A stretch of 64,000 nucleotides of DNA, from NCBI RefSeq assembly GCF_963678635.1, contig NC_087066.1, positions 65,881,277-65,945,276 of the forward strand. The letters are read 5' to 3'. Within the stretch, counting starts at the first letter, position 1; each line of letters begins with the position of its first letter. Positions 56,315 to 64,000 of this stretch are shown here, piece after piece. Made by a program: the position numbers and the translations under genes. The notes beneath the pieces are model-generated. The model had not been told where the DNA came from, did no database searches, and saw nothing but the letters and a program-made list of their open reading frames with translations. Source of the stretch: Symsagittifera roscoffensis (Eukaryota > Xenacoelomorpha > Acoela > Convolutidae).

Positions 56315-57209
56315 TGTGCCAGTTGGTCATATTTGGAAGTTTGACCTTGAGGAACACGAAATACGCAATTTTGGGAGGAAATTTAATTTTTCAAAATTTC
56401 GAATGGAGCCTGTCATGCTCAACTTTCTCGCGACAACTGAAAATCTCAGAAAAATAAGATCAGAACATCCAATTTACAATCGCGGGAAAGTACCTTAAAA
56501 AGCAGCGGGAAATTGCTATTCGCAATTTCCAGATACGAAATAAAACGCGAGTAGAGCCGTCTTATCCTGAAATAGGAGAAGAAACGATTACGAAAGAAGA
56601 ACACGATTATTCGAGATGAACTAGAGTAAACCCTCAGTGGAAAGGTGGACAGCTGGGGTGTCCCAATGGTTCAGACCAAAACTTCATTACTAGAGTCAAA
56701 ACTTGTTTTCCTTCTTGAAACTAATTAGTATTAAACTCCTCAAGTTATCATACTTAATTCTCGAGTTGCTCATTAATTTAGTTACCTCTAATTCCGGAGT
56801 GTGCCGACATGTGAGTTCTCAATTCAGTTTTCTTGAGTGTGTTTTATGATCGTTATGTTGAGGTAAGGCGAGTTTTAGGTTGATCCATCTGAAATGGATC
56901 AAAGTTTCACTGTCTAATAAAAAGTAACTGTGCGGATTGTTCCGACCCTGTTTTTAACGGCGTTCGTGTATTTTGGGTAATTTGAGACCTAAGTATGGGG
57001 ACGTTCTTATTTTCTAGAGTGGGGGGGTATTTTGGTAGTGGCCTTTAAGCTGTAACGGGTTTTTAGTCTCATGTCGCAAGCGAACCGAATTGGCTCCGAC
57101 CGTTTGAGGTAGAAAAACACGAGAGATAGTGTCCCTGACTCTTGAGCCAATGGTTATAGGGCCTATTCTTCTTAAGCCTCATATGTGACCGAAGTAGGCG
57201 ACTGTTACA
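56315..57209 (+). repeat. 5' LTR of copy C (895 bp)
   Basis: Starts TGTGCCAGTTGGTCATAT, ends GGCGACTGTTACA. A perfect hairpin (TTGATCCAT / ATGGATCAA, 56880-56902) lies 13 bases before AATAAA (56916-56921). No polypurine tract precedes it, and a primer-binding candidate follows it, both fitting a 5' LTR. Confidence 0.78.
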
Positions 57210-57220
57210 TAGTGTTTTTA

Positions 57221-57240
57221 TGGCGCTCCTGGGTGTTTTT
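57221..57240 (+). promoter_or_regulatory. Candidate tRNA primer-binding site TGGCGCTCCTGGGTGTT
   Basis: It starts with TGG about 12 bases after the LTR end, as expected for complementarity to a tRNA CCA end. The same word follows the LTR end in copy A (29712 on) and the short LTR (reverse strand near 53561), although the surrounding sequence has diverged. The matching tRNA was not identified. Confidence 0.5.
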
Positions 57241-57369
57241 ACGACATCATGACTACGGAGTCGAACCCACTTGACGCAGCTCCGGGCTACATGCCCATTC
57301 TAGAGTAACGGTGGTACGGTTCAGCGGGAACGTGTGAACCGTCCGGTTGTACCGTGATAGCTTTTTAAG

Positions 57370-57650
57370 AAAACTCGAGAAAACTTCCCGGTACGCTCTC
57401 CAAACGAGGCTTAGCTAACCGATTAAGGGGGGGGGGGTAACCAGGGGGGACGAAAAAACGAGCAAAAGACAAAAAGCGAAACAAAAACCGAAAAAGCACA
57501 GAAAAAAGAACAAAAATTATAAAACAAAAAATGACAGTGACTTTGACACCAAATTAGTTGGATCAAACCTTTATATTAGTTAAATAGTATACCCATACTG
57601 TTTTTTTATAAGACCGATCGTTTCGATCATTTCAGCAATCTGAAAGGTGC
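57370..57650 (+). repeat. Leader block of copy C shared with copy A (8530-8800)
   Basis: Same block as in copy A, with a G run of eleven near 57426 where A has five. It shows the two leaders are homologous. Confidence 0.75.
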
Positions 57651-57690
57651 CCGAGTGTGGGGCGTTGTGAAGGGTTTTCAGATAGCTTGC

Positions 57691-57960
57691 AACTTAGCTG
57701 GACCATTAGGAGACTTGACTCGAACAGGTGGCCAGTCGAGTGGGAGAGTGGTTCACAGCGACTTAGCTGGACCATTAGGAGACTTGACTGGAACAGGTGG
57801 CCATTCGAGTGGGAGAGTGGTTCACAGGGACTTAGCTGGACCATTAGGAGACTTGACTGGAACAGGTGGCCAGTCGAGTGGGAGAGTGGCTCACAGGTAC
57901 TTAGCTGGACCATTAGGAAACTTGACTGGAACAGGTGACCAGCCAAGTGGAAAAGTGGTG
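57691..57960 (+). repeat. 69-bp tandem repeat, four units
   Basis: Units start at 57691, 57760, 57829 and 57898, each with CTTAGCTGGACCATTAGGA and GAGTGGGAGAGTGG; the last is more diverged. The unit length is a multiple of three, so open frames cross it by chance. Absent from copy A. Confidence 0.95.
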
Positions 57961-58843
57961 CTTATGATCAGCTGCAGGACAAGTCAAGGAAACAACCAGC
58001 ACGGTCAGAGCAACAAGAGAGGACGGGGGGTGTTCTCAAGTTGGTCAAACGCGTATCGTTAAAATCCACATTACATTATAGGAGATACGTGTAAAATTGG
58101 ATAAGCGGAACCCCATTGTTTTGAGGAAGTCTTTACTCAAGCAGGCCTGGAAACAGGTCTACGGTTTTCTCTCGAGAGGTTTAGCACCCGGCGCTTAAGG
58201 GATTTTTCGGCTTAAGAGGGGGGCTAAAGAGGGGGGAGGTTAGAAGGGGGGCTGGTTAGGTTAGAGGTTGATGGTTGTAAAGTGTAAAAAGGGGGGACAC
58301 ATTAGATTAACTAATTGATCGGCATCGTAGATTTAGTTACATTAGATTCTTACACGCGTCGGTTATAAGAAGCGGATATCCAAATTTAACATCGAATTAA
58401 GGTAGGTACCCTGGGCGGATCGGGAGGGAGGAACGGACATAGACAGTTTTTGTGATACCCCATAAGATCGCTAGCAGGGGGAGGAGAACGCGTGGCAATC
58501 AGGTACCAGACATTTTTTTTAATTGTTGTTCAGATAAAGGGTTGACACAAGTCACCTTTGAATTTTAGGTGGGTACAATTTTTTTTTTGCTTTTATCGAT
58601 ATTCATTATTTTTTCTCTCTGTTAACATTTCGACGCTTTTTGGAGAAGAAAATTTTAATCGGTGTTAGACAAACAGGTGACCACAAGACACCTAGAACAA
58701 CTTGGGTTCCAACTTGCGTCACAATATTAAAAGAAAATAATTACAAGGGGGTTGGTGATTTTAACTTTGGCCAGTAAGGTTGGGTTTTTTGGAGCGAATT
58801 TTTACTAGAGCTCGAGTGGTGGTACAAGGTACAGTGGTTCAAG
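57961..58843 (+). other. Leader of copy C between satellites
   Basis: No gene supported. Contains three G6 tracts at 58218-58251 that could form a G-quadruplex. No equivalent in copy A. Confidence 0.45.
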
Positions 58844-59525
58844 GCAGTCTTGGGACAGGCAGTCTTGGGACAGGCAGTCTTGGGACAGGCAGTCTTGGGA
58901 CAGGCAGTCTTGGGACAGGCAGTCTTGGGACAGGCAACCTTAGGACAGGCAGTCTTGGGACAGGCAGTCTTGGGACAGGCAGTCTTGGGACAGGCAGTCT
59001 TGGGACAGGCAGTCTTGGGACAGGCAGTCTTGGGACAGGAAGTCTTGGGACAGGCAGTCTTGGGACAGGCGGTTTTGGGACAGGCAGTCTTAGGACAGGC
59101 AGTCTTGGGACATGCAGTTTTGGGACAGGCAGTCTTGGGACAGGCAGTCTTGGGACAGGCAGTCTGGGACAGGCAGTCTTGGGACAGGCAGTCTTGGGAC
59201 AGGTAGTCTTGGGACAGGCAGTCTTGGGACAGGCAGTCTTGGGACAGGCAGTCTTGGGACAGTACCAGAAAAACCTTGGGACAGTACCAGAAAGTCTTGG
59301 GACAGTACCAGAAAGTCTTGGGACTGTACCAGAAAGTCTTGGGACAGTACCAGAAAGTCTTGGGACAGTACCAGAAAGTCTTGGGACAGTACCAGAAAGT
59401 CATGGGACAGCACCAGAAAGTCTTGGGACAGTACCAGAAAGCCTTGGGACAGTACATAGAATTGTTGGGACAGTACATAGAAGTGTTGGGACAGTACATA
59501 GAAGTGTTGGGACAGCACGAAGAAG
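58844..59525 (+). repeat. GTCTTGGGACAG satellite with 15- then 21-base periods
   Basis: First about 27 units of GTCTTGGGACAGGCA, then about a dozen 21-base units (GTCTTGGGACAGTACCAGAAA, ending with GTGTTGGGACAGTACATAGAA). Both lengths are multiples of three, so frames stay open on both strands (for example a Ser-Leu-Gly-Thr-Gly repeat), but no start context or copy A equivalent supports coding. Confidence 0.95.
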
Positions 59526-59779
59526 TGGTGTGACGGTACTAATGGGTCTTAAGACAGGTCGAAATAACCGAATCAAAAGCAATAGGACTAGTCGGAACGT
59601 TAAGTCGCGATAGATCGGATTCTGTTGGGATCACGAGTTAGTAAATTTTTAATAAATCTTATAAGGAATAGGAACGTAGTTTTTCTTTATTATTATATTT
59701 ATTATCAAAAATTTTTATTCTTAGAATAGGATTTTGTAAATCGCAATATTGTAAATAGAAATAATTGTAAATAAAAATC

Positions 59780-61739
59780 ATGAGACGGAGCAAGGTAACG
59801 ATAGCTGAAAAAAGAGCTTCAGAGTCAAAGACAAAATATAACTCATCGCAACGAAAAATGACATCGGTTGGCCCAAGAATAACAAAGAAGAACTTTTCAG
59901 TTAGCATGGTCAACACAAGGAGTACTAAAGAGAACAAGACGAAAGAGGGCGCTGAAGGGAAACAAACGGAACCAGCCATCGAGATTGACCAAGAAACACT
60001 AGACCAGAGTGTGGATGAGGTGGAGAAGAAGACGACGGAGTCGACACCGATGCCGAATCCAGAGGAACAAAATCAAACGTTGATGGAATTCTCGCCGATA
60101 GACACTGTGGAGGACACAACGGGCAACACGCCAGAAACGGTAAAGGACGAGTCTTGAGTAAAAAGAACGTCATTTACAGAAAGGATAGCAATGATGGTCG
60201 GGATGAAATCAAGAGACATAGTGACGGGGGAACCGAAAGCCGAGAAAGGAAAAACATTTGGAACAGTTTCCACGAAAACGACAGAGGCCAACCAAGACGA
60301 AGACCAGGTTAAACAGGGAGCAGCAGCCAACAATATGGCAAAAGCTGACCATGAAACAACAACTTCTTTTGAGCTGGGCGATCTGATGGCGAAGCTAGAT
60401 CAGATCGACAAGAGACTAAAGCACAGCGAGGAGGATAGAGAGGTGATCAAGAAAGATTTAAGATACAACAAACGCGAGTACCTGGACAACTACTTCAATC
60501 TGGCGAGGGCGACAGAGGAAAAGCTTCAGCAGATGTCAGACAAGGTAGAGGCCACTGATGGAGAGCGAGACAAGAACATCAAAAAAGACATACAAGAGAT
60601 GAAGCAACGGTATGACGCAGTGAACAGCCAGTTGGGAAGTCTGGAAACGAGAATGGACACAATGAGAAGAGACCAGGCGGAGAGTTCATGTACCATAGAG
60701 GCAAAATTAGATGCCATCCTGAGAAACTCTACATCACAAGATAAGCCGGCAACGGATCGAACGCAAGGTAACAGAGCTGATTTCGTGGAACCACAACGGA
60801 ACAAACGGCAGTCAACACCGTTACCATTACCCCGGGATGCAGCGATCATAGCACCGGGGGGGGGGACTAAGACAATTATGAAAAGTGGAACCGCAAATAC
60901 GACGGTTGGTCCAGGTGATTCCACGACTTACAATAATGCGGGACCTGATGCCATGACATGGGCCAGCACCTGGGAGATGATGAATAGAACGTTGGAAGCG
61001 TTCGCCACGAAAAACACTGACTCGAGTGAAAGGGGGAGGTGGCAAATCCAGGAAAACCTTCAAGAAACCAAAGGAATTTAAGGACGACTCAGAGGGATGC
61101 ATCGACACATGGGTAGAAGTCATGAGACTAAATTTGGAACAAGACAACTTGAATGATGAGAGACAGGCCTGCACAGCGATACTCAGTAACTTAGAAGGCA
61201 CGGCATTGAAATGCGTAGTTGCAAAGAAGGAAGAGGAACGCGAAACAGCGGACAAGATCTTCGAGATATTGTTGAATCGATTCGGGTCAGGCATGAAGGG
61301 TCACCAAGCGATGATGAGATTCGAGAAAAGGAGGCAAAGGGACGATGAATCAATTGATCGGTTCCTAGATGATTGCGAGAGCTTGAGACGAAGGAGTGAT
61401 CCTGAAGAGTCAACAAACAGAAGTAACTTTAGCATTGCCTCGAAGTTCATCGATGGGGTGAAAAGTGACGACTTGAGAACAATGTTAGCAACGTACTATA
61501 CACTGTCGAAAGATAGTGCACCGACTCCAGAAGAAATGAGACAGAAGTCAAGAGAGTACATGCTAATGAAACCCAAGAAGTACTCATATTCAGATAACAG
61601 GAATATGCAGGGGGGAGTCAACCACAAAGGTCGTCATAGTACAAGCCGAGAGATGACATGGACAAACGTAGATCATGCGCAAACTGCGGGTCAGCTGATC
61701 ATCACGTGGCGGATTGCACAACATACAAACAGGGCATGA
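59780..61739 (+). pseudogene. gag: gag (N-terminus to capsid) of copy C, degraded
   Basis: ATG at 59780 in the same context as copy A (AAAAATCATGAGACGGAGC). The N-terminal acidic region and coiled coil match A closely. Lesions: in-frame TGA at 60155-60157 where A has CAA, and one extra base near 61032 that ends the first frame at 61081. The capsid continues from 61026. At 61610-61616 the capsid frame reads CAG GGG GGA and nucleocapsid lies in the -1 frame, exactly as in copy A; the zero frame runs on about 120 bases to 61739. Confidence 0.85.
61610..61616 (+). promoter_or_regulatory. Candidate -1 slippery heptamer G-GGG-GGA (copy C)
   Basis: Same site and same reading register as in copy A. 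The overlap with the nucleocapsid frame and the matching GTCAT / ATGAC pair downstream are also shared. Confidence 0.45.
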
Positions 61740-64000
61740 AGAGTCTGGGATATGCACCCGATGAGGAAGATATGAGCCAGATGGAGGAACACGAGTATTA
61801 TAGTGGCTTGATCATCAAGATAGGTGCGAGATGTTTCTTCTGCAATCAAGAGGGGCACTTTAGGATGGACTGTCCTTTGTTTTGGGAAGCAGTGAAGAAC
61901 CAGAGTCACCCCAAGCATAAGTTGGCGTTAGCGGCGGTGCAGAACCAGAAAAACAGACAGACCGAGTATGAAACAAAACATTCGGAAGCACCGAGTGCGG
62001 AACTGCCAACGAAGATGGTGAAAGCCGTAACGCAAGTCAACAGTGCAATAGAGGCCACGGCCAGAAAGGCCCTAGAGATAAATTATGAGAAGGCGGAGGC
62101 AGAGGCTATCAACAAAGTCAAACAGGACTTAGCGACGAAGGAAATAGAGCAACGATTGAAACAGGAGATCGAAAAGCAGAAGTTAAATGAGACGTTAGGT
62201 TGGTCGGTGCCGGTGCCAGAAGCCGTAGCAGGGTCGACAAAGAGTGGAAATTGCAACACTCTGAAACTGGTGACGGGAAAGCCATTCGGCATAACAAAGA
62301 TCGGGGCCAGGGTAATGTCAATAATCACTGTGGGCGGCCATGAAGTAACGAGGAACTTGAACAAACCAAGCGATCAGACAATAAAGCACATTGACGTCTA
62401 CGCAGATTACTTAAGTGAAATAAGTCCGCAGACAACTTCTAGAGCCCTGAGAGTTTTACTCACAAAAGGTGGCAGCAAGTCAGTCCGCGTCGAAAATAGA
62501 TACACGGAGGCCTACGATCCACATGAGTTGATGTTAAATATAGATGGAATAAACATCTACACGAAGACTATGATAACATGTGACGAAGACTTAGCCGGAC
62601 AGATCTACGTGGGCAGGGAAGAACTAAAAGTGAGATCGATTGGACACTGCGCCATGCTGGAAGAAGATGCAATGCACATCAGGACGAAAGCGGACGTGTC
62701 AGCACATGTGCTTGACATAAGTGGCAAAAATACTCAGTTACGTGGGTTACTTGATACGGGAGCGGTCTTGAGTGTTATACCAATCTTGGGAACGAATGGG
62801 TTATGACAAAGAGGACTTGATAGACTCAAGAATACGGCTATCAGCTGCGAACAAATGGGCGCTGCGGGTACTAGGTAGAACACCAATAATAGCCCTAAAT
62901 CTAGGGGAACGCAACCTGTGGATGAGCTTTCTAGTGGTGGAAAACCTAGACGAGTCTGACCAGTTCATTTTGGGCAGAGTCTTCATCAGGATCTTCGACG
63001 TAACGATTGATCTACACAATGCCATGTTCAGGATTCGAAACCCGGATAGGAAGTACGTAATTAAACCGGTAAATCTGATAATGGCAAGTGAGAATAAAGT
63101 GCCGGTGTTCTCGAGTAGAAGGGTAAGGCTGAAAGCGAACGAAGCGGCAATTGAAGGCTTACGGATGAAAAATTTGTTGAGTGATAGTAGAGTTAAGTGA
63201 TAGTAAGGAAGTATGCATAGTTCCCAATCCAAACAGTCAAAGTGCTGCTGTTTTAGGAGGATCCTTCTCGATAACCAAGAGCGGTCTCTGCGTCAGTGTC
63301 TTGTTGAATACTCTTGACATACCCATAACAATCCAGAGGGGAAGGAAGTTGGGATATGCCTTACCCGTGAAAACTCGATATGAAATGACTGAAAATGTAA
63401 AAGAGAATGAAGTAATTGAATGTCCCAATAACAGGGACAAGATTTGTATCTTGAGACGATTGAATAGAACAAATATTTCATCAGGTCTTGTAAAGTCACT
63501 TAAGTCAGAGACAGACGATGGACTATCGAGTTGTTCAAATTTCCCAGAAAGACCAACACTAGAGGAAATGGAATGGAAATGGATAAACCAGTTTTACCTG
63601 AAATAGAGCATTTAAGGTTTAAGGTAACGGATGAACAGTTCGAGGCCATCAAGGACGTACAAGAGCGGAACGATGAAGTTTTTTCGAGACATAAAGCAGA
63701 CATTGGATGTTGTAATTTTTTTGAACATGAAATAGAGCTTGAGGAGTCCGCGGTACCGCACAGGGGGGGGGGGGAGGCGCATGACCCCACAAAAATCGGA
63801 TGCGTGTAGGAAAAAGATAGAGACACTACTAGAGTATGACATGATAGAACCATACAAATCACCGTGGGCGTGTGGAGTAGTGATTGCCAAAAAGAAAGGC
63901 GACCAATTGAGGTTTTATTGTGAATTTCGGTACCTGAACTCCGTCACGGTGAAGGATGCCTATCCCATACCTAGGATTGATGAGAGCCTCTCGAGGTTCG
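61658..64000 (+). pseudogene. pol: Nucleocapsid, protease and RT start of copy C, degraded and cut by the window edge
   Basis: Nucleocapsid with CANCGSADHHVADC and CFFCNQEGHFRMDC, linker, then protease DTGA (Asp codon 62753) in one frame, which shows that protease follows nucleocapsid without a shift in this subfamily. Lesions: five bases lost near 62784, just after DTGAVLSVIPI; a small tandem duplication near 63175-63200 (GTTGAGTGATAGTA then GTTAAGTGATAGTA); a frame change near 63570; a G12 run near 63765. RT begins near 63790 (WACGVVIAKKKGDQLRF) and leaves the window before the active site. Confidence 0.82.

Larger units (their letters stand above)
56315..64000 (+). mobile_element. Copy C: retroelement of the A subfamily, 5' LTR to RT, runs off the window
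   Basis: LTR (56315-57209), leader with primer-binding region, shared block, 69-bp and GTCTTGGGACA satellites, gag from 59780, then nucleocapsid, protease and the start of RT at the edge. It has many lesions and is a dead copy. It is the only copy with a 5' LTR of the 0.9-kb type. Confidence 0.82.

Noticed and set aside
57240-57285. tRNA-like GGAGTCGAACCC after the primer-binding region
   Set aside because: The T-loop-like word is present but the T-arm and acceptor stems do not pair.
57655-58062. 135-codon frame over the 69-bp repeat
   Set aside because: Unit length is a multiple of three, and the sequence lies in the leader ahead of gag; no copy A counterpart.
51408-59525. CRISPR arrays
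   Set aside because: The repeats are contiguous satellites without unique spacers, and the context is eukaryotic retroelements.
58780-59613. 277-codon frame with Ser-Leu-Gly-Thr-Gly repeats, and long reverse-strand frames
   Set aside because: Pure consequence of 15- and 21-base satellite units without stops; both strands are open and copy A's 14-base array has no equivalent.

Overview
The window is eukaryotic repetitive DNA, most likely from an invertebrate animal; the species cannot be named from sequence alone. I see no host gene, rRNA, tRNA or CRISPR. Nearly everything is Ty3/gypsy-type LTR retroelement, in several copies and orientations, plus satellite arrays and a small hAT transposon remnant.

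Layout. (1) Copy D, bases 1-8213 (+): a nearly intact element with an open gag (running off the left edge) and a ~2040-residue Pol. (2) Copy A, ~8530-29699 (+): leader with a 14-bp minisatellite, gag, pol, then about 9 kb of extra coding sequence and a 3' LTR. (3) 29.7-31.5 kb: LTR debris. (4) Copy B, 31490-50723 (-): the same order as A in inverted orientation, so A and B lie tail to tail. (5) 50.7-56.3 kb: B's leader side, a CCTCCGGATTG satellite, a short second-type LTR and a hAT remnant. (6) Copy C, 56315 to the right edge (+): a 0.9-kb LTR, a long repeat-rich leader, gag and the start of pol.

Genes. Gag has a Ty3-type capsid region and two CCHC knuckles. Pol has protease (DTG), reverse transcriptase (YVDD), RNase H and a DD35E integrase with HHCC finger and GPF module. 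Unusually, Pol ends in a domain whose pattern matches OARD1/TARG1-like macrodomains (ADP-ribose binding). In A and B, gag-pol-macro is followed on the same strand by three further long reading frames, all broken by mutation but at different places in the two copies: ORF3 (~650 aa; coiled coil plus a canonical SGNH/GDSL hydrolase), ORF4 (~1265 aa; a degenerate second SGNH-like domain plus a large unknown domain) and ORF5 (~1050 aa; basic NLS-like segment, otherwise unknown). The shared order in two independent copies argues that the whole ~21-kb unit is one giant retroelement.

Other signals: a GTCCGGGGAG word sits just before the LTR (polypurine-tract position) and recurs inside pol in two different reading frames; a canonical -1 slippery heptamer lies at the capsid/nucleocapsid junction of A and C; ORF3/4 and ORF4/5 overlap by ~40 bases in the -1 frame. 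A, B and C are dead copies; D looks closest to functional.
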